From positions 1-11,300 of the forward strand of contig CAJXRL010000068.1 in assembly GCA_913059105.1 (NCBI GenBank): 11,300 nucleotides of DNA. The letters are read 5' to 3'. The notes beneath the pieces were generated by a model. The model had not been told where the DNA came from, made no database searches, and saw only the letters and a list, made by a program, of their open reading frames with translations. This document shows positions 5,158 through 11,300 of the stretch, one piece after another (position 1 is the first letter of the stretch; each line of letters begins with the position of its first letter). The DNA comes from an uncultured Flavobacteriales bacterium (GTDB taxonomy: Bacteria > Bacteroidota > Bacteroidia > Flavobacteriales_E > Vicingaceae). The translations under genes were made by a program, and so were the position numbers.

Positions 5158-7668
5158 TTACGGACGAATAATTAATTTCTTAGTTCCAAACTGATCGTTA
5201 TTCCTGAGGGTAATCAGATAGATTCCATTTGTAAGGTGTCCCGTGGGTAATTTGTAAGTATTGCCTTTAATATCTCCTTTTTGGATTAACTTCCCGGAAA
5301 TACTTCTCAACTCAAATGTTGTAATTGTCGAAAGAAAATCTTCTGTTAATTCTATGTTTAAAACATCTTTAGTCGGATTGGGATAAATTATGTAAAAGTT
5401 CTTTTTATCGTCTTTATTGGTTAACTCGTTAATACTATTGACCCTTGAACCGTATAGAATTTTTATACCACCAGTGCTCAAGCCAACTGCTAGATCCATT
5501 ATACTGTCTCCATTTAGATCTGTACCATTAATGAACATGTTATTGCCGTAATTACTCATTTTTACCCTTTCCGTATTCGGAGAGCTAATAAATGGCTGTA
5601 AACTGTCAATAAACGCATTAACACGATAGGTAGTGTTATTAACTCCTCCGACGTATAACTGATTTTTCCCTTGATCTTCAAAAAGGAAAACATTTTCAAA
5701 TCTTCCAAGTATATTATTTCTTTGAATCTTCCATGTTCTTCTAAAAAAATTTAAGGTTGCGCCTGTTTGTATTTCGTCGTATATGTTACTTCCTGTTGCA
5801 CCATTAAATACGGTATTAATGCAGTCGATAAACCCATTAACAGAATCTTTTCTTGCCACAACTAATGCTATAAAAGGGCTGTTGCCAAGGCTGTCTGTAT
5901 TGTCAACAGCTAAACTGTCTCCAATTTTTATTCTTGAATAGTTAAAGTTTTGCTCTACATGATATCTAACTGTGTCTCCATTTTGCCATATTATTGAGTC
6001 AAGTTGAATGTTGAATATTGCGTTTTGAGGAGTTCCAAAATTTTGAAAATAAGATATTTGCGTCGAGAAGTTGGTAATTAAATCTAATAGCCCGTCTTTA
6101 TCTATATCAAATAATTGAATAGAAGAAATGTTTGCAATGTCTTTAATTCCTTGAAAAGGAGCTGAGTGAAATCTAAACTCTGCATCACTTCCAATAGAAG
6201 ATGTATCTTCAAATAAATAAAGATTCCCGTTTTTTTGACACAATAAGAAATCTTCATCTCCATCTCCATCTAAATCACCAACGGCAGGAGTAGCATTAGC
6301 AAACTCATCTCGAGTTATCCCAAATTTCAGCTTTGATAGGGAGAGGTAATCTTTGGAAATTAATTCAAACTTTGGTTTGTTTCTGGTGCCAATGTTTTTT
6401 AACAAAGCGAGACTTTCAATAAAAACGGTAGAATCTTTTTTATCTAAATAGCCCCCATTTCCAACCAATAGATCTTTTAATCCATCGTTGTTATAATCTA
6501 TGAAAGCTGGTCTTGCATTTCTTCCAAAATCTAATGTTTGGTCTTTAAGAAATGATTTAGTTTTCAACTGAAAATGGTAGCCTCCTGTTGTAGATATATT
6601 TTCATATACCCAGATTTCTTCTTTTGAGTAAGGGCCTAAAGCACTATTATTTGCATGGCTCGAGCTCGCAATGAAATCTTTTTGTCCATCATTGTTGAGA
6701 TCAATGAAATAGGCTGTAGCGTATAACAACTTAACAGGAACGTCATAGTTTGGAAAAGAGTCAATAATTTTAAAAATTTCAGAATTTACTTTTGAACTTG
6801 TAGAAATAGAATCGGAGTTCAAAAGAACTTTCATTTGATATGACTCTATGTCGCTAGTTACTAAATCCATACTGCCGTTCTGGTCAATGTCAAATGGCGT
6901 TGTGCTCATTCCTTCAGAATGTTTCAAACCTTTCGTTCTTTCTCCCCTCGTAAAGACTTTACAATTGTTCAATAGAATGCTGTCTAGCGTAAAATTTGAG
7001 TTAACTGCAAATGAAATGAAACCCCAACATGGGCTCCTTCTTTCATATAATGGAGCAAAATTGCCATTGTTATCGATAGATAGATTTCTATGGTAGTCTA
7101 AAGTTCTAGAACTAGATCGATAGATAACATCAATGTCTTTATCTCCTTCTAAATCAATAATTGCAGGATAGTTAATAGCGTTTGGGTTAAGAGGATTTAA
7201 AGAAGTGCTGTTGGGATTATTCTTAGTTTGTAGTTTGTCCGCCAATTGAAACGATAATCCTCCACTGACTGTACTCGTGTTTTCGTATAATAATATCTCG
7301 TTACCAGTTACAAACAAATCCATTTTACCGTCATCGTTATAATCCCGGGTAATTAAGACTTGATCCATATCTGGAAATCTCTCAGTATATTCAGGTGCAT
7401 AATTATAATGGATTGAATCTGGGATTCCAGCGTTTAGGTAGGGTTTTATCTTGTTCTGGAATCTATCGGTTACAACCAAGTCCATTACTCCATCTTGATT
7501 CAAATCAATTTCTGAGAATTGAGCATTGTTAAACCCACCGGTGAACGGGTGGTCAATCTTTTTAGTACCTTCAATGGCTTCAATCTTTAATGCTTCTGAA
7601 AAGTAAATTTGAGCTACCACAGTCAAAGAACTACAGAAAAACATGACAAGAATGGCGAGATACTTCAT
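5158..7668 (-). CDS. Secreted FG-GAP/VCBS-repeat protein with type IX secretion sorting domain (copy 2)
   Basis: An 836-residue paralogue of the next gene on this strand, with the same plan. It has a signal peptide (MKYLAILVMFFCSSLTVVA|Q), nine DxDxDG-like FG-GAP/VCBS repeats near residues 55, 109, 172, 260, 323, 391, 465, 521 and 717, and an unassigned stretch of about 170 residues between repeats 8 and 9. A type A T9SS C-terminal domain runs from about residue 759 (YIIYPNPTKD ... KKLIIRP). By eye, 54 of 89 residues are identical over the first two repeats, and the first two repeats fall at identical residue numbers if both proteins start at MKYL. An in-frame ATG at 7704 would add 12 residues (MSKKRLFPNSRF) as a longer basic n-region. 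It remains possible, but the other copy has no matching ATG. Predicted to be surface-bound or released through T9SS. The tandem arrangement points to gene duplication with substantial divergence. The function is not known. Confidence 0.9.
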   Translation of the reverse strand: MKYLAILVMFFCSSLTVVAQIYFSEALKIEAIEGTKKIDHPFTGGFNNAQFSEIDLNQDGVMDLVVTDRFQNKIKPYLNAGIPDSIHYNYAPEYTERFPDMDQVLITRDYNDDGKMDLFVTGNEILLYENTSTVSGGLSFQLADKLQTKNNPNSTSLNPLNPNAINYPAIIDLEGDKDIDVIYRSSSRTLDYHRNLSIDNNGNFAPLYERRSPCWGFISFAVNSNFTLDSILLNNCKVFTRGERTKGLKHSEGMSTTPFDIDQNGSMDLVTSDIESYQMKVLLNSDSISTSSKVNSEIFKIIDSFPNYDVPVKLLYATAYFIDLNNDGQKDFIASSSHANNSALGPYSKEEIWVYENISTTGGYHFQLKTKSFLKDQTLDFGRNARPAFIDYNNDGLKDLLVGNGGYLDKKDSTVFIESLALLKNIGTRNKPKFELISKDYLSLSKLKFGITRDEFANATPAVGDLDGDGDEDFLLCQKNGNLYLFEDTSSIGSDAEFRFHSAPFQGIKDIANISSIQLFDIDKDGLLDLITNFSTQISYFQNFGTPQNAIFNIQLDSIIWQNGDTVRYHVEQNFNYSRIKIGDSLAVDNTDSLGNSPFIALVVARKDSVNGFIDCINTVFNGATGSNIYDEIQTGATLNFFRRTWKIQRNNILGRFENVFLFEDQGKNQLYVGGVNNTTYRVNAFIDSLQPFISSPNTERVKMSNYGNNMFINGTDLNGDSIMDLAVGLSTGGIKILYGSRVNSINELTNKDDKKNFYIIYPNPTKDVLNIELTEDFLSTITTFELRSISGKLIQKGDIKGNTYKLPTGHLTNGIYLITLRNNDQFGTKKLIIRP

Positions 7669-7721
7669 AAACCTTGAATTTGGAAATAGACGTTTTTTTG
7701 ACATTTAGTTGCCTATTGTTC

Positions 7722-7729
7722 CAAATTTA
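7722..7729 (-). promoter_or_regulatory. Probable -7 promoter element of FG-GAP copy 2
   Basis: On the minus strand TAAATTTG (7729 down to 7722) is an exact TAnnTTTG match, 54 bases before the ATG at 7668. There is no TTG at the usual -33 distance. It faces away from the secDF promoter about 50 bases further on, so this intergenic stretch is a divergent promoter region. Confidence 0.5.
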
Positions 7730-7758
7730 TGAATATAAATTCGTCCATTTTACTTGCT

Positions 7759-7773
7759 CTTATTATAAATAAG
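7759..7773. repeat. Short perfect inverted repeat between divergent promoters
   Basis: CTTATT (7759-7764) and AATAAG (7768-7773) form a perfect 6-base inverted repeat around ATA. It stands between the FG-GAP copy 2 promoter and the secDF -33 element (7781). It could be an operator, but a 6-base AT-rich arm is easily met by chance. Confidence 0.25.
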
Positions 7774-7780
7774 AAATAGA

Positions 7781-7811
7781 TTGGGAATTCAATATGGAAA
7801 TTCTATATTTG
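7781..7811 (+). promoter_or_regulatory. Bacteroidota-type promoter of secDF
   Basis: A -33 TTG (7781-7783) is followed after 20 bases by TATATTTG (7804-7811), an exact TAnnTTTG, then C. Transcription should begin near 7817, some 30 bases before the ATG at 7850. The TTG that opens the longest in-frame reading is the -33 element itself, so it cannot be the translation start of this transcript. Confidence 0.8.
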
Positions 7812-7849
7812 CAGGCTTCAAAAAAGACGAAAAATTTATAATAAAAAAG

Positions 7850-10800
7850 ATGCAAAACAAGGGTTTAATTTGGTCATTCATCGTACTGCTTACATTAGCA
7901 TGTTTGTACCAATTGTCGTATACGTGGGTAGCGCAAGGAGTTGAAAATGATGCAAAAGAATATGCAAATGGTTCAATTGAGTTAGAAGATGCCTATTTGG
8001 ACTCTATGGCTAGTGAAGAAGTTTATCCTTTTACAGGAGAAACTTATAATGACGTAACTAAAAACGTTATTAATCTAGGCTTAGATTTAAAAGGTGGAAT
8101 GAACGTCACTTTAGAAGTGTCAGTTGCTGAGGTTGTTCGGGCGCTTTCTTCTGATAGTAAGGACGAAACTTTTGTAGCAACTCTTGCGAAAGCAAAAGAA
8201 ATGCAAAAGTCGAACCAAGACAATTTTGTTACACTTTTTGCAGAAGCTTGGGAACAAACGGCAAATGGTAAGCAATTAACTTCTGTATTCTATACCTTAG
8301 AGAATAAGGATAAGATAAGCAGAGAGGCTACAGATGAGGAAGTAATAGAATTCATTTCTTCTGAGACTGATGCAGCTTTTGACAGAACTTTTGAAGTATT
8401 AAGAACTAGGGTGAATCTTTTCGGAGTAGCTCAACCAAACATTCAAAAACTAGATGCTTCAGATAGGATTTTAGTTGAATTGCCTGGAGTAAAGAACAAA
8501 GAAAGAGTTCGTCAATTGTTGCAAGGAACTGCAAAATTGGAGTTCTGGGAAACTTTTAACAATAACGAAGTTTATCCTTATTTGGCTGAAGCAAATGATA
8601 AGCTAAATAAAATTTTAGGGAATGATGATCCTGAAGAAGAAGCTGCAGTTGATACTACTGATGCAGTTGAGTCAATAGAAGAAGTTGTTGAGGAGGATAT
8701 TAGAATTGATACAACAACCGTAATCAACCCTGAAACTGGATTAGAAACAGTAACATTTGACACGGTAGGAGTTAAAGAAGAAAGCGGCAACGAATTGTTA
8801 GATGCATTAGCAGATGATTCTGATACCACTTCATCTGTTGATCAATCTTTTGAAGATTTTGCTAAGGATAATCCATTCTTTGCAGTTCTTTCTCCTGCAA
8901 TTTATCAAAACACAGAAGGTAATTACGTTCCAGGTGAAGGTCCAGTTGTTGGTTATTCAGCTATTAAGGATACAGGTAAAGTGAACGCTTATCTAAGAAT
9001 GCCTGAAATCGCTGCTATCTTTCCAAACGACTTGAAGCTTTTATGGACGGCAAAGCCATTTGACGAAGATGAGAAGTTTTTACAATTAATTGCAATTGAA
9101 GTAAAAAGCAGAGATGGAAACGCTCCTTTAGAAGGGGATGTTATTACTGATGCATTTCAAGATTTTAGTCAACTAGGCGGGAGTCCTGAGATTACCATGA
9201 GAATGAGCGCTATTGGAGCAAAAACATGGAAATTGCTTACGGCGGATAACATCGGAAAAAGTGTTGCTATTGTTTTAGATAACTATGTATACTCTTTTCC
9301 AAATGTCAATCAAGAAATTTCAGGTGGAGTTTCTAGTATCTCAGGAGACTTTACCATTGAAGAAGCTAAACTAATTGCAAATATTTTGAAAGCAGGTAAA
9401 TTACCTGCTCCTGCAAGAATTGTTGAGGAAGCAGTGGTAGGCCCATCTTTAGGAGAGGAGTCAATTAATAAAGGTCTAAGGTCGTTTCTTGTTGCATTAG
9501 CGATAGTGCTTCTATACATGATCTTTTATTATGGCAAAGCAGGAATAGCATCTGATATTGCCTTGTTAGCTAACTTATTCTTTATAATGGGAGTAATTGC
9601 TTCTACCAACATTGCATTGACATTGCCAGGTATAGCGGGTATTGTTTTAACAATTGGTATTTCAGTTGATGCTAACGTACTGATTTACGAAAGAATTCGT
9701 GAGGAGTTGAGGGCAGGGAAAGGACCTCGATTAGCGATTGCTGATGGGTATAAGAATGCATACTCTTCTATTATTGATGCTAACGTTACTACCATCTTAA
9801 CAGGTATTATTTTATGGTTCTTTGGAACAGGTCCTGTTGAAGGTTTTGCGAAAACATTAGTAATTGGTATTTTGACTTCATTGTTTAGTGCAATTTTCAT
9901 CACAAGATTAATTTTTGCTTGGAGATTGGATAACAAGAAAGAAGTTACAGTTTCGACTAAGTGGACTGCTAATGCTTTTACAAACATGAAGTTGAACTTT
10001 ATTCCTAAAAGAAAGACTTATTACATTATCTCAAGTGTATTGGTTTTAGCAGGTATTGCTTCTTTTATGACAAAAGGTTTGTCATACGGTGTTGATTTTA
10101 ATGGCGGTCGTTCTTACCTAGTAAGTTTTGATGAATCAGTTTCGACATCAGATGTTAGGAATGCTCTTTCTGGTGCGTTTGAAGGTGCTCCTGAGGTTAA
10201 AACTTTTGGTTCAGATAATCAAGTAAAAATTACTACTAGCTTCATGATTAATAGTGAAGATCCTACAATGGATGATCAAATAGAGCAAAAGCTTTACGAT
10301 GGATTGTCAACTTTCTTAGGGGATGTTACTTTTAAGGAGTTTGCTAAAGTCAATTTGTTAAGTTCTCAGAAAGTAGGACCAACTATAGCAGATGACATTA
10401 AAAACTCTTCTTTATTGGCAATTGTATTTTCATTGATTGTTATTTTCTTATATATCTTATTAAGGTTTAGAAAATGGCAATATGGATTAGGTGCAGTTAT
10501 CGCCATCTTCCATGATGTTATTATTGTTCTTGCAATCTTCTCTATATTTTGGGGAATCCTGCCATTTTCATTAGATATTGATCAAGCCTTTATTGCGGCA
10601 ATTCTTACTGTAGTTGGTTATTCAATTAATGATACAGTGGTTGTATTCGATAGAATTAGAGAATTTTTAAATTCGTATAAAAAGAGAGAGATGGAAGAAG
10701 TGGTAAACGATGCATTGAATAGCACGTTGAGTAGAACCATAAATACTTCGTTATCTACTTTCTTTGTATTGTTGATGATATTTATCTTCGGTGGAGAAGT

Positions 10801-10924
10801 AATTAGAGGATTCGCATTTGCACTTATGATTGGTGTGGCTGTTGGAACGTACTCTTCTCTTTGTGTTGCAACTCCAATCGTAGTTGATCTTACAAAAAAG
10901 ATAGCAATTAAGGATAAAAAATAA
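7850..10924 (+). CDS. secDF: Protein translocase subunit SecDF (fused SecD-SecF)
   Basis: The protein sits in the inner membrane beside SecYEG and uses the proton gradient to help pull exported proteins into the periplasm. The 1024 residues fuse SecD and SecF, as is usual in Bacteroidota. SecD has TM1 at about 6-24, the NLGLDLKGGM signature (75-84), a large periplasmic P1 domain, and TM2-TM6 between about 544 and 690. The proton-relay motif GISVDANVLIYERIREE lies at 603-619, with Asp607. SecF begins at about 723 with its first TM, then SYGVDFNGGRS (745-755), periplasmic P4, and TMs from about 854. Its matching motif VGYSINDTVVVFDRIREF lies at 922-939, with Asp928. P1 holds an acidic low-complexity insertion at about 258-337 (27 Asp/Glu, 2 Lys/Arg) that resembles neither SecD signature. 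The ATG at 7850 follows the promoter and precedes TM1 directly. A strong terminator follows the stop codon. Confidence 0.97.
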   Translation: MQNKGLIWSFIVLLTLACLYQLSYTWVAQGVENDAKEYANGSIELEDAYLDSMASEEVYPFTGETYNDVTKNVINLGLDLKGGMNVTLEVSVAEVVRALSSDSKDETFVATLAKAKEMQKSNQDNFVTLFAEAWEQTANGKQLTSVFYTLENKDKISREATDEEVIEFISSETDAAFDRTFEVLRTRVNLFGVAQPNIQKLDASDRILVELPGVKNKERVRQLLQGTAKLEFWETFNNNEVYPYLAEANDKLNKILGNDDPEEEAAVDTTDAVESIEEVVEEDIRIDTTTVINPETGLETVTFDTVGVKEESGNELLDALADDSDTTSSVDQSFEDFAKDNPFFAVLSPAIYQNTEGNYVPGEGPVVGYSAIKDTGKVNAYLRMPEIAAIFPNDLKLLWTAKPFDEDEKFLQLIAIEVKSRDGNAPLEGDVITDAFQDFSQLGGSPEITMRMSAIGAKTWKLLTADNIGKSVAIVLDNYVYSFPNVNQEISGGVSSISGDFTIEEAKLIANILKAGKLPAPARIVEEAVVGPSLGEESINKGLRSFLVALAIVLLYMIFYYGKAGIASDIALLANLFFIMGVIASTNIALTLPGIAGIVLTIGISVDANVLIYERIREELRAGKGPRLAIADGYKNAYSSIIDANVTTILTGIILWFFGTGPVEGFAKTLVIGILTSLFSAIFITRLIFAWRLDNKKEVTVSTKWTANAFTNMKLNFIPKRKTYYIISSVLVLAGIASFMTKGLSYGVDFNGGRSYLVSFDESVSTSDVRNALSGAFEGAPEVKTFGSDNQVKITTSFMINSEDPTMDDQIEQKLYDGLSTFLGDVTFKEFAKVNLLSSQKVGPTIADDIKNSSLLAIVFSLIVIFLYILLRFRKWQYGLGAVIAIFHDVIIVLAIFSIFWGILPFSLDIDQAFIAAILTVVGYSINDTVVVFDRIREFLNSYKKREMEEVVNDALNSTLSRTINTSLSTFFVLLMIFIFGGEVIRGFAFALMIGVAVGTYSSLCVATPIVVDLTKKIAIKDKK

Positions 10925-10944
10925 AACTCGAATCATAAATTTTG

Positions 10945-10979
10945 AAGCCTCGTTTGCCCTATGCAGACGAGGCTTTTTT
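10945..10979 (+). terminator. Intrinsic terminator of secDF
   Basis: AAGCCTCGTTTGC (10945-10957) pairs with GCAGACGAGGCTT (10963-10975) in a 13-pair stem containing one G-U pair, with loop CCTAT. The T-run spans 10974-10979. It starts 20 bases after the secDF stop and ends two bases before the tatA -7 element, separating the two genes transcriptionally. Confidence 0.93.
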
Positions 10980-10981
10980 GT

Positions 10982-10989
10982 TACTTTTG
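10982..10989 (+). promoter_or_regulatory. Probable -7 promoter element of tatA
   Basis: TACTTTTG (10982-10989), followed by C, is identical to the mdh -7 element. It begins directly after the secDF terminator and lies 17 bases before the tatA ATG, implying a leader of only about 10 bases. The nearest TTG upstream (10954-10956) is 25 bases away and inside the terminator stem, so the -33 element is poor or absent. Confidence 0.55.
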
Positions 10990-11006
10990 CTTCCTATCTA
11001 ATTAAT

Positions 11007-11240
11007 ATGACACTATTATTTTTATCAACTCAAGAATTAATTTTTGCAGGCCTAGTTGTGGTCTTGCTTTTTGGTTCTAAAAAAATCCCGGAAATAGCTA
11101 AAGGCTTAGGGAAGGGAATTAGGGAGTTTAAGAATGCAACAAGTGACATCCAAGAAGAGATTAGAAAGACTTCGAAAGAGGTCACAGATCAAGTAGATTT
11201 GACCAAAAGCAGTCGTTCCGAGAAAAAAGATAAAGTCTAA
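11007..11240 (+). CDS. tatA: Sec-independent (Tat) protein translocase subunit TatA/E
   Basis: A 77-residue TatA/TatE-type protein, the pore-forming subunit of the twin-arginine pathway that exports folded proteins across the inner membrane. It shows the whole family pattern: a short N-terminal membrane segment (about residues 2-22, TLLFLSTQELIFAGLVVVLLF), the FGSKKIPE hinge (22-29; the family usually has FGPKKLPE), an amphipathic helix (IAKGLGKGIREFKNA, about 30-44), and a charged, disordered C-terminal tail. The short length and lack of a long C-terminal helix favour TatA over TatB. There is no Shine-Dalgarno sequence before the ATG. The gene has its own likely promoter, and its stop is followed at once by an ATG (11241) that may open the next gene. 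No tatC is visible in the window. Confidence 0.93.
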   Translation: MTLLFLSTQELIFAGLVVVLLFGSKKIPEIAKGLGKGIREFKNATSDIQEEIRKTSKEVTDQVDLTKSSRSEKKDKV

Positions 11241-11260
11241 ATGGAATACTTGTGGTTAGT
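11241..11260 (+). CDS. Possible start of a further gene, cut by the contig end
   Basis: An ATG follows the tatA TAA with no gap, and six codons (MEYLWL) plus two bases are readable before adapter begins at 11261. Immediate stop-start spacing suggests translational coupling in a tatA operon. Twenty bases are too few to identify a product or to be sure that this is a gene. Confidence 0.3.
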
Positions 11261-11300
11261 CTGTCTCTTATACACATCTGACGCTGCCGACGATCTACTC
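11261..11300. other. Illumina Nextera adapter, reverse complement (synthetic)
   Basis: CTGTCTCTTATACACATCT (11261-11279) is the reverse complement of the Tn5 mosaic end. It is followed by GACGCTGCCGACGA (11280-11293) from the read-1 adapter arm and TCTACTC (11294-11300), seven of the eight bases of the same i5 index seen at base 1. Together with bases 2-41 it forms a perfect 40-base terminal inverted repeat of library origin. Confidence 0.98.

Noticed and set aside
2479..7668. Direct DNA repeats or recombination hotspot across the two paralogues
   Set aside because: Similarity is clear at protein level, but the nucleotide sequences have diverged; I saw no long identical DNA tracts.
7669..7704. 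N-terminal extension of FG-GAP copy 2 from an ATG (12 residues)
   Set aside because: Possible, since the added residues are basic, but the paralogue has no matching ATG, and residue-for-residue alignment through repeat 2 favours the MKYL start.
7781..7849. Longer secDF start at a TTG adding 23 residues
   Set aside because: That TTG is the -33 promoter element and the stretch contains the -7 element; the ATG at 7850 directly precedes the first membrane segment.
8578..8829. Antisense Ser/Val/Thr-rich frame within secDF
   Set aside because: It is the complement of the acidic insertion (Asp/Glu/Thr codons) and has no start context or protein-like pattern.
9310..9987. Two further antisense open frames opposite the membrane domain of secDF
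   Set aside because: Shadows of a strongly coding strand; no promoter or domain features.
1..11300. Perfect 40-base terminal inverted repeats suggesting a transposon or integrated element
   Set aside because: The repeats are Nextera adapter with the Tn5 mosaic end and an index. There is no transposase gene and the content is ordinary chromosomal housekeeping.

Overview
The window reads as a piece of an AT-rich Bacteroidota genome, probably a Flavobacteriia-like marine or aquatic lineage. Three things point there: promoters of the Bacteroidota type (TTG, 19-20 bases, TAnnTTTG) in front of mdh and secDF, two exported proteins ending in type IX secretion (T9SS) sorting domains, and a single-chain SecDF. 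Both tips of the window (1-41 and 11261-11300) are synthetic Illumina Nextera adapter, so genuine genomic DNA runs only from about 42 to 11260. The cut genes at both ends are assembly truncations, not biological ones.

Layout. On the minus strand, 42-930 holds an ECF sigma factor and, 11 bases downstream, a single-pass membrane protein that is probably its anti-sigma partner (C-terminus lost). Divergent from it is a malate dehydrogenase gene (1071-1997), with a good promoter and a good intrinsic terminator. Next comes a small cytoplasmic retropepsin-like aspartic protease (2060-2482), whose stop codon overlaps the stop codon of the convergent gene. From 2479 to 7668 lie two tandem minus-strand paralogues of about 840 residues. 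Each has a signal peptide, nine FG-GAP/VCBS-type acidic repeats, an unassigned domain of about 170 residues between repeats 8 and 9, and a type A T9SS C-terminal domain. Divergent from these is secDF (7850-10924), ended by a strong hairpin terminator. It is followed by tatA (11007-11240) and the first six codons of another frame before the adapter begins.

How the genes fit together. SecDF drives the late step of Sec export with the proton gradient, TatA is the pore subunit of the Tat pathway, and the two FG-GAP proteins are Sec- then T9SS-exported cargo, so much of the window concerns protein export. Malate dehydrogenase is TCA-cycle housekeeping. The sigma/anti-sigma pair is a separate regulatory unit. 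I see no mobile element, CRISPR array, tRNA or rRNA. I also see no convincing new multi-gene system; the twin cargo proteins with their unassigned conserved domain are the least explained part. The chosen start codons of mdh, secDF and both cargo genes are shorter than the longest open frames because the extra codons lie in or very near the promoters, or are not supported by paralogue comparison.
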